A stretch of DNA of 64,000 nucleotides from Heliocidaris tuberculata (lineage: Eukaryota > Echinodermata > Echinoidea > Camarodonta > Echinometridae). Within the stretch, counting starts at the first letter, position 1. Each line of letters opens with the position of its first letter. The stretch spans positions 12,059,144-12,123,143 of the forward strand of contig CM046841.1 of the NCBI GenBank assembly GCA_025618425.1, written 5' to 3'. The notes under the pieces were generated by a model, which saw nothing but the letters and a program-made list of their open reading frames with translations, was not told the DNA's origin and did not search any database. Of this stretch, positions 43,101 through 54,126 are shown piece by piece. The translations under genes and the position numbers were made by a program.

Positions 43101-43443
43101 TAAAGCTGGTTTTCTTGAAGTTAACCAAAGATCAAAACAACTCGTATTGCATCACGTGCATAAAATATATCATACTAGGTCAAATCATTATATTCGATCC
43201 AACTTCAATCTTGTTACTGACTTACATAATTATGATACAAGAAATAGCAGATTCAACTTTAACTTACCAGAAAGAGTAGGTAGCATTGAAAATTCGTTTT
43301 ATTACATTGCCATCAAACATTGGAATACCCTTCCTAATTATATAAAGGAAATAGAAAACTTTGCTCTTTTTAAGAGGAAATTAAGGGAATACCTATCACT
43401 TGAGAGTCAGAGGAGAGAAGCAAATGACATGGTATATGATTGA
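39898..43443 (+). CDS. LINE B (CR1) ORF2: PHD finger, endonuclease and reverse transcriptase
   Basis: 1181 residues without an internal stop. In order: a PHD-type zinc finger at about 100-151 (CGNC...CSLLCFNCKRWFHTDC... ending NWNCLTC); an apurinic endonuclease at about 217-425 with FTETWLNNS, VLYRPPKNN, ILLGDMNICL and GISDHS; a reverse transcriptase at about 700-960 with NYRPISVLSVASKILEK, DLQKAFDTVN, CGVPQGSILGPILF and YADDS at about 892; then a thumb and C-terminal region ending HWNTLPNYIKEI and FKRKLREYL. All catalytic residues I can check are present, so the protein could be active. It overlaps ORF1 in the -1 frame; 39898 is the first ATG and no other ATG precedes the endonuclease. Esterase plus PHD fingers are a published combination for CR1 LINEs. 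Confidence 0.9.
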   Translation: MASSTLPSKPESTLQRAEQRPCKILRRSCFWEIFGFQRSQSEVTTETSLQTSLQTIQGGHERLGELPSICKKGNEISESLTELSDGPNKLGDGRKYKFPCGNCDKPVKSNQCSLLCFNCKRWFHTDCQAISSSEYCRLYECPNENWNCLTCSLPSFCDSLFTDDCLEKENQIDDRLKENYLRISQTPENQVKAKTILPNLTDEKISLYQEFEEKFNGKGLHFLHLNVRSILNKISELRILFKRISLSIIAFTETWLNNSINDEEVEIDAYKIIRRDRPSGSGGGVCLYIIRNDIAFNIIDDICTGDAESLWINLLIPRSKPIVVGVLYRPPKNNLFIEELSSSFDILKKDDEIILLGDMNICLLHKSPLAKKYIDLLSLHGFSQLIKDATRVTPTCSSLLDHIICSKENKVSQSGIIDLGISDHSCTFCTRKNIRLAIGHHRTSTIRSMKKYTEQTFNLQLSAVDWSGITDCTDVNEAWSIFQHVFISTLNMIAPQKRVRIKQRSENWVTKDILSLIQERNIVYKKMRKRAKDETLSKRYRVLRNMVQRGVKKAKLEYLQNKIEENKQDSKRLWQNLKSLGLKSKKRKEQESVITIDGELCHDKMAIANEFNSYFTNVAAKLVDKLPPCKNLFSADNDCIREFYERKGVLKNSFELTPISEQFVFNELHKLNISKSTGLDMIPAKFLKDGAKVLYKPLSYLMNLSILTSTFPEDMKIAKVTPLYKKKDKTDVTNYRPISVLSVASKILEKSVCVQIEKYFKENDIIYEFQSGFRHDYSTETCLIHLTDYLRTETSQGRFVGMVLLDLQKAFDTVNYGVLLKKLEIMGFNKTSLEWFRSYLSNRHQVVAIHDIRSKLMPITCGVPQGSILGPILFTSYINDMCICIKDCKLLLYADDSVLLYSNPNPKFLEEKLSEQLSTCVDWMTDNKLSLHVGKTESILFCSKSSSKKSFEFKVTHNNQVIQRKESVKYLGIELASAISFSSLVESVVKKANSRLKFLYRYQHCLNLKARRILCFALIQCLFDYANPVWYSNINKLEQKKLKIIQNKMVRFINCSGPRTHVGYSELSKAGFLEVNQRSKQLVLHHVHKIYHTRSNHYIRSNFNLVTDLHNYDTRNSRFNFNLPERVGSIENSFYYIAIKHWNTLPNYIKEIENFALFKRKLREYLSLESQRREANDMVYD

Positions 43444-43556
43444 AATTGCCAGAAGAAAGAACACTTTTCTTTTCTCTGCCAGGTTCATGCTGTCTAAGTT
43501 TGTATATACTTTTGTTTTTGTACGTTTTAGAGATTCAACATATTCTTTATTATTCT

Positions 43557-43675
43557 TTTTGCTCCTCCTCCTCCTCCTCCTCGTCATCATCATCATCTTC
43601 TTCTTCTTCTTCTTCTGCTTCTTCTTCTTCTTATTATTATTATTATTGTTGTTGTTATTATAATCATTATTACAT
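43557..43675. repeat. TCC/TTC/ATT microsatellite in LINE B 3' UTR
   Basis: CTCCTC, then CATCAT, CTTCTT and TTATTA blocks. Low-complexity reading frames on both strands are artefacts. Confidence 0.95.
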
Positions 43676-43913
43676 GTTATAAATGTTGTTTTTGTTATCA
43701 TTTTTATTATTCTTTAAAAAAATTCTTCTCAGTCTGTAAATAATACAAATTGAACTAATTAATTTTGTATGTTGGGGACCCCACTGGAAATAAGCTCTCG
43801 AGCTTTCGTGGGTTATCCTGTTCAAGCTTACATAATTTTGATCTGATATTCTTTTATTGTTGTATGTTAGAGGCTTGGCAAATAAAATCATTCAATCAAT
43901 CAATCAATCAATC

Positions 43914-44116
43914 CTTCTTGGTGACTTTAATATACATGTAGATGATTCTTCTGATAGTTTTGCTCAATCTTTTCTTAATGCATTAGAAGCCCTCGGGTTC
44001 CAACAACATGTCCATGGTCCCACGCACCGCGCAGGCCATATACTTGATCTAGTCCTCAGTAGGAAATCTGAAGATATTATTTCCCATATTAGTCTTTTGT
44101 CATCTCTGCCATCTGG
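43914..44116 (+). pseudogene. LINE A, endonuclease continuation
   Basis: Reads LLGDFNIHVDDSSDSFAQSF and THRAGHILDLVLSRKSEDII, the second half of the apurinic endonuclease begun at 38630-39045. The conserved SDHH block is split by the next insertion. Confidence 0.85.
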
Positions 44117-44711
44117 GGGGTGATTCACTAACTGGGATCGATATCATTCCTAAAATCAATTTTCGGGATTGATTTCATTCCCAGCTTAAAATTAATTCCA
44201 CCTTATTGATTCACTAAATCGCTTTTAGGATGGAATCAATTTTATCATGAATATATATGAGCGCAAATGAATATTTACGAGCGCACTCATTCCAACCAAT
44301 CAACGTACTCAAATTTCAGTCACCGCCCCTCAGTCACCCGACCTAATTCTGTACTTAGCGCGTAGCTAGTGCGCGTTACCTAGCTACTGCATTAATTGCG
44401 CGCACGCATCGATTGCACAAAACACAGGGCTAGGGGCTATGGCTAGGGGCCATGGGCGTGCAGCGCAGGCAGGAACGGCGTAGCCGCGCCCGGGTTGGGG
44501 TGGGCGGGCATGCAGTGGAGTGGCCGTTTGTGATTGTTTAGGAGCGATCCGGATCACTCCCAACCTTAAAATCAATTCAGAGGCTGGAATCAATCCCAAA
44601 TACCTTAGTGAATCAGTCACTAAAAGCGATATCGCTCTTAGGATGGATATTGTTCCTAAAATTGATTTTTTCTTATTTGGGATTAATTTTAGCTGTTAGT
44701 GAATCACCCCC
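44117..44711. mobile_element. Inverted-repeat DNA element, GGGGGGTGATTCACTAAC ends
   Basis: Starts GGGGGGTGATTCACTAAC and ends with its exact reverse complement. Further inverted similarity includes GGGATTGATT/AATCAATCCC phrases. 595 bp with no coding content. It interrupts LINE A between the endonuclease strand ending SLLSSLPS and HAILSTINLKGPKNP. Confidence 0.85.
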
Positions 44712-46581
44712 CTCATCATTCTGCCATCCTTTCCACCATTAACCTCAAAGGGCCTAAAAATCCTAAGAGGAAAGTGAGCTTCAGAAAGCTTCGCGACATC
44801 GATACTAACTCTTTTCGTCAGGACATTAAACAGGTATTGGCATCTTCCCCGTGACCTTCTTGTCCATCTGAAGCTGTTTTGTTCTATAATGACAGTTTGA
44901 GTAAACTGATGGACAAGCATGCCCCTCTGAAAACTGTGACTGTCACTGTCAGACCGAATGCCCCTTGGTTCTCTGATGAGATTAGGGAGGCCAGGAGACA
45001 TAGGCGTCGAGCTGAACGTCGAATGTTAAAGTCCGGCCTGCAGATTGACAAAAAGCTGTATCGTCAAGAATGTGAGTCGTACTACAGTCACATCACCGAT
45101 GCTAAGTCGAAATACCTGAGGAATGTGATCGCCAACGCTGACTCTAAACAGCTATTCAACATCGTGAAGAAACTTTCCACCCCAAATCAGTCTTCTATTC
45201 TTCCTGAACACTCATCCGATTCTGAACTTGCAAATCAGTTCGGTGAATTTTTCACAAAGAAAATCAGCGACATTTTGTCTTCCTTTGCATCTGATGTTAC
45301 TTATGCGCAATCACATGTTCTACATCCTGAGAACTCTTTGAAGTGTAATCTGAGCGAGTTCATTCCAGTAACTGAATTTCAACTTCGACGTCTTATCAAG
45401 TCAACTCCACCGAAATCCTGTAATCTGGACCCTCTTCCAACTTGGCTGCTTAAAAATTGCCTTGATGAACTGCTTCCGGTTCTAAGAAACATCATCAATG
45501 CATCACTGTCATCGTGTGTAGTTCCTCTGTCGTTCAAAACATCACTAATTCTTCCTCTGTTGAAGAAGCCTAATCTAAACCCAAATGACCTGGGCAATTA
45601 CCGCCCAAGTGCCAATTTGTCATTTGTGAGCAAGGTCCTGGAAAGGACCGTGGCAAACCAGCTAATGTATCACGTGGACAGCCATCATCTGCTCCCTGGG
45701 AACCAGTCCGCGTATCGCAACTTCCATTCAACAGAAACAGTATTGTTGAAAGTGCTCAACGATCTACTCCTTGCTGTTGACAAGGGTGATGAAGCTGTTC
45801 TGCTTCTTCTGGACTATTCTGCAGCGTTTGACACGCTTGACTTAACCGTGCTGCTCCAGCGTCTTGCAAAGGACTACTCCATCACAGGGAATGTTCTCCA
45901 ATGGATTGATTCATACTTACAAGACCGTACACAGAGGGTAATAATCAACGGGACTTGCTCAGCTCCACTCGCTCTCAGCTGCGGAGTTCCTCAAGGCTCC
46001 GTTGTCGGCCCTCTGCTGTTTCTTCTTTACACTGGTCCTCTTGCAAAAATCATCACTAGCCATCAGGGTGTAAACTACGCTATGTATGCGGATGACACTC
46101 AAATTTATTTAACTATGTCACCTCGTGGTAAGATCAATGTTGTCAGTACACTAAAAGATTGCCTAGAGGACATCAAGGTCTGGTCGGCCAATAACAGACT
46201 CCATCTCAACGAACGTAAATCAGAACTGATCCACTTTTCATTGCAGTTCAGGAACACGGCGCCTCTACCAGATTTCACAACTGAGGAGGGTGTACTACAG
46301 ACTTCTGAATATGTTAGAGACCTCGGCATTACATTGGACAATCACCTTACTCTTCAAAAGCACATAAAAAACGTCTGTAAATCAGCGTCCTGGGGTATAT
46401 ACAGAATTGGAAAGCTCAGGAGACAAAGCCTCAACTGAAAGACTCGTCCACACCTTCGTCTCCTTCCATCTGGATTATTGCAACTCCCTCCTTGCCGCCC
46501 TCCCTATTTCCCATTTATCTCCACTCCAGCGCATTCAAAATTCAGCAGCTAGAATGATCACATTAACTAGGAAACATGACC
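44712..46581 (+). pseudogene. LINE A, reverse transcriptase part, frameshifted near end
   Basis: Continues HAILSTINLKGPKNPKRKVS, then an open frame 44879-46438 (519 residues): linker with FTKKISDILSSF, reverse transcriptase with LGNYRPSANLSFVSKVLE, LLLDYSAAFDTLDLTVLL, LSCGVPQGSVVGPLLFLLYT and the active site MYADDTQIYL. A frameshift at about 46430 moves the C-terminal LDYCNSLLAALPISHLSPLQ block to another frame, and the assembly gap cuts the end. Core residues are intact but the copy is broken by two insertions. Confidence 0.9.
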
Positions 46582-47081
46582 NNNNNNNNNNNNNNNNNNN
46601 NNNNNNNNNNNNNNNNNNNNNNNNNNNNNNNNNNNNNNNNNNNNNNNNNNNNNNNNNNNNNNNNNNNNNNNNNNNNNNNNNNNNNNNNNNNNNNNNNNNN
46701 NNNNNNNNNNNNNNNNNNNNNNNNNNNNNNNNNNNNNNNNNNNNNNNNNNNNNNNNNNNNNNNNNNNNNNNNNNNNNNNNNNNNNNNNNNNNNNNNNNNN
46801 NNNNNNNNNNNNNNNNNNNNNNNNNNNNNNNNNNNNNNNNNNNNNNNNNNNNNNNNNNNNNNNNNNNNNNNNNNNNNNNNNNNNNNNNNNNNNNNNNNNN
46901 NNNNNNNNNNNNNNNNNNNNNNNNNNNNNNNNNNNNNNNNNNNNNNNNNNNNNNNNNNNNNNNNNNNNNNNNNNNNNNNNNNNNNNNNNNNNNNNNNNNN
47001 NNNNNNNNNNNNNNNNNNNNNNNNNNNNNNNNNNNNNNNNNNNNNNNNNNNNNNNNNNNNNNNNNNNNNNNNNNNNNNNNN
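46582..47081. other. Assembly gap (500 N)
   Basis: Exactly 500 undetermined bases, a scaffold placeholder whose true length is unknown. It removes the 3' end of LINE A and the left edge of the duplicated block. Confidence 1.
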
Positions 47082-47850
47082 AAGACTACAGAGTATAGAA
47101 GTAGTGAATTATAGATTCCCAAGTTGTTTATTTCTAAAACATGATTAGGCATAGCACTAAATGGAGGCTGATGTGATGTTTAGTTATGAAAATTAGAAAT
47201 CCCTAAACGAGCGGGGGGAGGGGCAGATCTTACTTTAGAAAAAAAAAATGATAAAGTTCAGTTCTGTCTTGCGATTACGTTGTCAAAGAAACTGCATGTA
47301 GTGGGGAAAGGTTCATACGTAGCATGAGAACTGGTGCACACTCTTTGAAATAACCAAAATATAAGAAAGAATATACTTGGCCTTGCTGAAAGTAACATGC
47401 ACTACAAAAAAAAAATGTTTATGGGACTGCAAACAGAAGGGGGTGGGTGAATGTTTAGTGTAATCATTTTGAATTTCTATTTTTATCATTCATATTATCA
47501 TTATCAATGTATCATTATTATCATCATCATTATCATTGATATTGTTATTATTATTATAATCATCATTACTATTATTATTATTATTTATTATTTTATTATT
47601 ATTAATATTATTATTATTATTATATATTGTTATTATTATTAATTATTATCATCATCATTATTGTTATTATTATTATATTATAATATTATTATTAATATTA
47701 TTATTATCATCGTCATTACTATTATCCATTATTATAATTATATTATCATTATTATTATCATTAGCATTTTGTCATATTTCGAATTTAGGGACATTTGAAG
47801 AACAATCCCTTTTCATGTTTTTATGAAGACATTTATCTTTGATATATTTC
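47082..47850 (+). repeat. Duplicated block unit b, copy 1
   Basis: Matches 52135-52990 and 59950-60007 plus 62162-62410: ACTACAGAGTATAGAAG, AACATGATTAGGCATAGCAC, GAGAACTGGTGCACACTC. The ATT/ATC microsatellite (47495-47765) is in the same relative place in copy 2. Confidence 0.8.
47495..47765. repeat. ATT/ATC microsatellite
   Basis: Long interrupted run of ATT, ATC and AT units. Confidence 0.95.
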
Positions 47851-47859
47851 TAAACTGGG

Positions 47860-48850
47860 TTGGTCATAATCTAGCAAAAGGGCCCCAAAACATTCGTTAA
47901 ACTAGTAAAGATCAACATCTGCGATAACGTTTGAAAATAATTTCTTGTTTGTATGGGGGGAAGGGGTATTAGTGTTAAAATGCACCTTAACAGCTGCTGT
48001 CGGCAAATTTAAGTCTTACACACCGACGCGTCGGTGTGTAAGACCTAAATTTGTTTACATTGAATGTTCACATTAAAATGTAACATTCAATTCCTAATTT
48101 GCTATTCATCAAAATAGTTATACTTGAAATAAGAAGCCATCCATGCCATGGAACGCTGGCTAGGATTGCGGCCTAGATTAAAAATTCTATTCTTTTAGTA
48201 TGGCTTAAGTGTTAAGGAGAAGCTTTTAAACTCTAAATAGCTTTTATACGAAGATTTCAATAGACTTCCTGTCTCTCGCTATTGTGTCTGACAGTGAATA
48301 CTGAAAAGAACTCGCCACCCTACTAGCTTTCGGATACAAAGGATCCCATTGTATTTCAGGACGTAATTTCAGTACCCGCCCCTATGTATAGGTTAATGTA
48401 ATATTTATTCTTAAAAGCTTCCAAGTATCAATGATAACATGCAACATATAGTTTAGACGTAGCAATTCCTGTGTGGAGAAATGAATTATGATAAAAATTT
48501 AGCTGATCAAAGACTACAGAGTATAGAAGTAGTGAATTATAAATTCCCAAGTTATAGATTACTGTTATCATTATCATTATCATCATCATTTTTTTCATAT
48601 CCGAATTCAGGACATTTGAAGAACAATCCCCTTTTTCATGTTTTAGGAAGACATTTACCTTAGATATTCTTCTAAACTGACGAGGGGCGAATGAGAATGC
48701 TCAAATATATTTTTTCACACATGACCAGAAATCAACTTTCTCTTAAATAAGAGTGATAGATCACGAGTACAATACGACCAAAGTTCTCACTCTATCCTTT
48801 TGATTTTCATCATCGTAAACTATGATCGTAAACATCTGTTTCAAAAACGC
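47860..48850 (+). repeat. Duplicated block unit a plus partial unit b, copy 1
   Basis: Shares with 51490-52190 and 58270-58800 the phrases TTCATAATCTAGCAA-like, TCAACATCTGCGATA, AATAGACTTCCTGTCTCTCG, CACCCTACTNNCTTTCGGAT and GTATTTCAGGACGTAAT. From 48555 it runs into a shortened unit b (GGACATTTGAAGAACAATCC, TAGATCACGAGTACAATACG). Confidence 0.8.
48006..48053. repeat. Perfect palindrome ACACACCGACG/CGTCGGTGTGT
   Basis: GTCTTACACACCGACG is immediately followed by its reverse complement CGTCGGTGTGTAAGAC. Outer bases extend the match to AAATTTA/TAAATTT with one mismatch. Copies 2 and 3 of the block have only one side of it. Confidence 0.9.
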
Positions 48851-49470
48851 ATGTACACAGCTAGTTCAAATATATCGTAAAAAGATTCGGCAGGGTGGGG
48901 GTATGGGTAACTAACAGTACAAAACCGTCCAGCATAATAAATAACTTTTCCGGACAACACTGAACAGTAACGATTATGGATATGGGACACACATTAGACA
49001 TAAGCTAGCTCTAACATGGGCCGCGGGCCGCGAAACCTGAGGGATGGGGTGGGGGGGGGCTGCAGCTCTCCCCCCCCCCCACACACACACACACACTCTC
49101 TTTTGAGAGTAGACGCATAAAAAAAAATGACCTCTAATTTTCAAGGAAGAAATAATTTCTAGCATTTGATAGAATTGACGAAATTAATATAAAAGACTGT
49201 TATTGTAGTAAGAATTCCTGTAAAATGCAGATAAAATGCTAAAGATATAATTTGAATGTCCCAATAATTCCGATTTATGTATCAAGATCTCTCACCCATG
49301 TCTATTTATAACATGTTTCCGGTTTAGTATAAACTGGCAATATCCCCCGCCTCTTTAATGCAGTTAATGCATACTCTATAGGCCTAATGAAGCATGGATA
49401 TTATAAACAAAGTGTAGAAGTAACTGACTTTTTTTTCCATTCTCACTTTTCAGAAATAAGAATGACCCCC
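48851..49470. other. No gene; G-tract/C-tract element remnant
   Basis: Holds GGGCCGCGGGCCGCG and a GGGGTGGGGG/CCCCC segment at 49017-49082, similar to the small insertion at 29212. Nothing coding. Confidence 0.5.
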
Positions 49471-49865
49471 CCTTTCCTCTGATAAGTGCATCTTTACCAG
49501 TGGCCATATCCTCTATTCAAATCTGAGAGGTGCCCGTTCTAATTCGACAAGTGCCCCTTCCGCTTCTGTTTAATGACATCTCTGATGAGTGCCCCCTTTA
49601 CACCTCTGATAGGTTTTCTTAAATCATTTTGAAATGAGCTCTTTTTCTTCCTAAGAAGTACAATTCCTTCCGATAAGAGCCCCTCCTCCTTTACAAACAA
49701 ACAAAAAAAAAAAACCTCCTTCCCATTCTCATAAGTGGCAATATTCATGTGCGACAAATACCACGTTTCATTCTCTGATAATTGCTTTTTTTAATATGAC
49801 ATACTCCTGCTCATTCTCTTTTTTGATAAGTGCCATTGTCGTCCTTTCTCCATAATTTTTGCCCC
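49470..49865. repeat. Degenerate GATAAGTGCCC array, copy 1
   Basis: About a dozen imperfect units of 25-35 bp built around TCTGATAAGTGCCCCTTT, with C- and T-rich linkers. Related arrays at 54990-55260 and 60500-60745. Confidence 0.7.
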
Positions 49866-50349
49866 TAATTCATAGCGATTTAGAGCAACTCTGCTTGAAT
49901 TTCGTCAAGGCTTGCTCGCTACGCTCGCTCGCATGGTATTTGTTGGTTTGGTTGGTTTTATTTCTGCTTTCAAATAAATACAAATTCAAACTCAAATTCA
50001 AAAACTTCAAACAATAACAAATACAGTGAGTGATTTTTTTTTTTTTTACAAAAGTAATTACATGACTAAAAGAATCATGTAACAATAATATTATAGAATA
50101 AAAGGTCTTTTCAGTCTCTCATGCCGAAACTATGTTTAAACACCTCTCAGAACTTTTTTTTTTTCTCTTTATAATTTGCTGTTGATCATGTGGAACTAAT
50201 TCCCGTGAATGAACACTGATCTCATAGAGTTCTTTGAAATCGTACTTAGAAGCTAAGATGAATTTAACGAATCAACATGACCGAGAGCACACATAAATAA
50301 TTGCAAGGCAGAATCGCAAATAAGACACATTATCAATCGCATTTATTTA

Positions 50350-51685
50350 CAGGGGCGTCGCTAGCGAGGGGGGGGGGGGTGGGGGTGTGACACCCCAGTG
50401 AAATTTTTCGTCGGCAAATACGCCACCTTGTCCGCAAAAGAAGGAAGGAAAGGAAAAAGAAAGAAGGAAGGGAAGGGAAAAAAGAAAAGGAAGAGAAAGG
50501 AAAAAAGAAGAGAAAAAGAAGAGAAATGAAAGAAAGGGAAAGAAAAAGAAGCAAGAAGGAAGAAAAAAAAAAAACATAGAAGCGCTCGCTCACTTCTCTC
50601 GCTCACATTTTTAATATCTTAACCATTGCCGATTATATTGGAAATTACTCTTCTTTTGAAGAAATTGTTTTCCATCATATGTGCCTATAATGTTATACTA
50701 TTCTTTTTCTAATAGATTGTTAGTACTATAACTGCAAGGAATCGGGCGGGAAGTTGACTTTAAAAAGATTTTTTTTTGGAGATAACAACCTGTGACCAAT
50801 AGCATATTCCTATCATACCCACTATGAGAACGGAAGATGCCGATAAAACGTGCGTTACTAAAATCATGAGAATAGGGTAACTATACACTAGAACCTGTTC
50901 TCAGTGTATATACAAAATTCTTTTTTTCTCTCTCTCTCTCGCCCGGTCGCTACGCTCGCTCAACAGATCTGGAAACAGAAGGGTTTCGGACGGTAAGCGA
51001 GGTGCCCAAACAGAGTCATATTCGGCAGATGGTGATCAAATTATCATGGAGATCTCTTAAAGGCTTATAGTGTATTTTGATGACGAAATAACGCTTCTAC
51101 CATAAAAACGAATGTGTATTTTTCCTCGCTCCCTGCTTTCGCTCGTATAATATTTAGATACAGGATGGTTTAGGATAGCAAACAAATTCGGCGAGTGAGA
51201 TGACCGAATATAATTATACATATGTTTCTAAATATCTTATCGGCCTATAACAGTATTCTAATAACGAAATAATACTTCTATCGTTAAAGAGAGCGCGTTT
51301 GTGCAGGCTTGCTTTGCTCGCTCGTAATATTTAGAAGCAGAGTTGTTTGGGACAGCAAACAATTGGACTAGGGAAGAAACCAAATATATCGTTTAGATAT
51401 CTTATCCTATGTATTTTGATGACAAAATAACACTTTTTAATATAACGAGAAGAAGCGGTTATTTTTGCCCAGCTCGGTTCGCTCGCTAGCAAAATTTAAA
51501 AACAGGGTGGTTCATAATCCGTAATCTAGCAAGAGGCTCCTACGTTTAAACTAATAAATATCAACATCTGCGATATTGTTTGAAAATAATTCTTTCTTGT
51601 GTGTATGGGGGTGTGTATTAGTCTTAAAATCATGCAGCATAACAGCTGCTGTCGGCAGATATAGGTCTAACACACCGACGCCCTG
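50350..51685. mobile_element. hAT-like non-autonomous element family Y, copy 1
   Basis: Starts CAGGGGCGTCGCTAGCGAGG and ends CACCGACGCCCTG, the inverted terminal phrase. A polypurine tract lies at 50430-50575, followed by several CTCGCT-type motifs spaced 170-350 bp apart. No transposase frame. The right flank TATATAAA equals that of copy 2 within one base. Confidence 0.65.
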
Positions 51686-53150
51686 TATATAAATGTGAAC
51701 ATTCAATTCTAATTTGATATTAATCAAAATATTTAGTTCTTTGCAATGATAAGCTTTCCATGGAACGCTGGCAAGGATTCCGCCCTGGATTAAAATTCTA
51801 TTATTCTTTTTTGTATGGCTAAGTGTCAAGGAGGAGCTTTTATAAAATAAATAGCTTTTATACGAAGATTTCAATAGACTTCCTGTCTCTCGCTTTTGTG
51901 TCTGACAGTGAATACTGGGTCTGAAAAGAACTCGCCACCCTACTCACTTTCGGATACAAAGGATCCCTATTGTATTTCAGGACGTAATCTTTAACCCGCC
52001 CCTGTGCATAGGTTAATGTAATAATGATTCTTAAAAGCTTCCAGGTATCAATTTTACAGGCAACATATAGTTTAGACGTAGTAAACCCTGTGTGGAGAAA
52101 TGAATATGATACAAGTTTAGCTGGATTAAAAAAAAAAAACAAAAAACTACAGAGTAAAGAGTAAAGAATGGATTCATAAGTTTTTCATTTTTTAAACATG
52201 ATTAGGCATAGCACTAAATGGATTGCCGATGCCATGTTAGTCATGAGTATTAGAAATTCCTAAACGAGCGCGATAGAAGGGGAGGGGGGCAGAGCTTAAT
52301 TTAGAAAAAAAAAGTAATAAAGTTCACTTCTGGTCATGCAATTACGTTTTCAAAGAAACTGCATGTAGTAGCGAAAGGTTTAATATACTTAGCATAACAT
52401 GAGAACTGGTGCACACTCTTTGAAATAGCCAAAATAAGAAAAAAGTTATACTTGGCCTTGTTGAAAGTCACATGCACTACACACAAAAATGGGTTTATGG
52501 GACTACAAACAGAAGGGACATGAGTGTTTGCTGCAAGCATTTCAGATTATCATTGTTATCATTGGTATCGTCATTATTATCTTTATTATTATTGTTGTTT
52601 TTAGTAGTCAGTAGTAGCAATAGTAGTAATAGCAGTAGTATATATAGTAGTATGATTATCATTATCATTATCGCCCTTAACATTATTATTATTAATTATT
52701 ATTATTATTATTATTATTATTAATATTATTATTATTATATATTATTATCAATATTTATTATTATTATTATTATTATATATCATCATTATCACCATTATCA
52801 TCATCTCATCATCATCAAATCATATCATTACTTTCATTATCATCATTATCATTTGTATTAGTATAAGTGTTGTTATTATTTCTATTATCATCATCAGCAT
52901 CATCATCATTTTGTCACATTTCGAATTCAGGAGCATTTGAAGAACAATCCTTTTCAGGAAGATATTTATCGTTGATATTCTTCTAAACTGACAAGGAAAG
53001 AATGAGAGCGCTCAAATATCATTTTACACCATGACTGAAAATCAATTGCCTCTTTAATAGACAGTGATAGATCACGAGTACAAAATGCGAGCAAAGTTCT
53101 CTATCCTTTCGATTTTCCTTATCTTAAACATTACGTACACAACTGCTTCA
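51686..53150 (+). repeat. Duplicated block units a and b, copy 2
   Basis: The most complete copy. Unit a continues from 51490 inside the hAT-like element end; unit b is 52135-53150. It includes the microsatellite at 52676-52910. No gene found. Confidence 0.75.
52676..52915. repeat. ATT/ATC microsatellite
   Basis: Run of ATT then ATC units, homologous in position to 47495-47765. Confidence 0.95.
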
Positions 53151-53880
53151 AATGTGTACATCAGATTCGAGGGGAATAGAAGGGGGATGTATTGCAGTTT
53201 TCAGCACAAAACAGATCAACATGAGGCATGAATTCTTCCGCCAACATTAACGATTATGGATTATGAACGTGGGACGCACATTAAAAATACAGGCAACACT
53301 TGGTGAGACCGACATAGTAAAGGTATACATGTACATAAGTAACAATGGAATTAAAGATTTTAAAAAGGAGAATCAAACAAATATAGGCAAATTTATTAAG
53401 GGATGATTATAATAATAAGAGGGAAAAAGTGACGAAATGGGAAAGTAAGACGGAGAAGATGATAGAACGTGTTATCAGTAAAAGATAAGATGATGAGAAG
53501 GTGTTCCAATTTCGCACATTATGAATTTGGAGAAAAAAAAAAAATGGTTCCACTTAAGAGCAACGGGCAATGATTTTTTTTCCATATTTCCTCTTTAATT
53601 AGGAAGACAAGGTGCAGAGGCACAAATAAAAGCAAAGTTCTATTGTGATGTCAATATCGGTTGATGCATGTTCCTTTATACAGACTTAGATGGTTCCAGT
53701 GCGATTGTATATCCTCTACGTAGCGTAGAGGATAATAGAATTGTAGAGGCAAATAAAAGCAAAGTTCTTTTGTGATGTCAATAGGGAATGATATAGGTTG
53801 TCAGTTGGCGCATTCATGTCTGCAGGCAAATTCATGCTTTTGCTATTCTACTGCGATTTGTTTACTTATATTATGTAACT
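53151..53880. other. No gene seen
   Basis: Non-coding. A short direct repeat (TAGAGGCAAATAAAAGCAAAG-like, 53614 and 53746) and a CCTCTACGTAGCGTAGAGG palindrome at 53713-53731. Confidence 0.5.
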
Positions 53881-53888
53881 TTATGTAC
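53881..53888. repeat. 8-bp target duplication (left) of hAT-like element X1
   Basis: TTATGTAC, exactly repeated at 56341-56348. Confidence 0.9.
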
Positions 53889-54126
53889 CAGGAGTGTCGA
53901 TCCTGTGGGGGGGGGGGGGGGGGCAGGGGGCAGTTGCCCCCCCCCCCAAAGAAAATATGGGGGGCAAACATATCGCTTTGCCTCCCCCCCCCAATAATTC
54001 CGGAGATGTAAAAAACAGATGTAAAATCATTGCCCCCCCCCCCAAGAAAATATGGGGGCAAACATATCGCTTTGCCTCCCCTCCCCAATAATCCGGAGAT
54101 GTAAAAAAAAAAAAAAAAAAGGTTAA

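Larger units (their letters stand above)
39046..43913 (+). mobile_element. LINE B: nearly complete CR1 retrotransposon inserted in LINE A
   Basis: Runs from near the start of ORF1 to a 3' end with a TTC/ATT-rich tract (43557-43670), a GGGACCCCACTGG stem phrase near 43776, and a terminal (TCAA)n tail (43888-43913). LINE A protein resumes immediately after the tail, which fixes the insertion. About 4.87 kb. The exact 5' border is uncertain by some tens of bases. Confidence 0.85.

Noticed and set aside
44117..44711. Target-site duplication for the GGGGGGTGATTCAC element
   Set aside because: Flanks CATCT and TCATC do not give a convincing repeat, so no superfamily was assigned.
46407..47152. Long frames through the N run
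   Set aside because: They bridge undetermined bases; only 46431-46581 is LINE A sequence.
49470..49865. CRISPR-like spacing of GATAAGTGCCC
   Set aside because: Units are degenerate and of variable spacing with low-complexity linkers; no cas genes.
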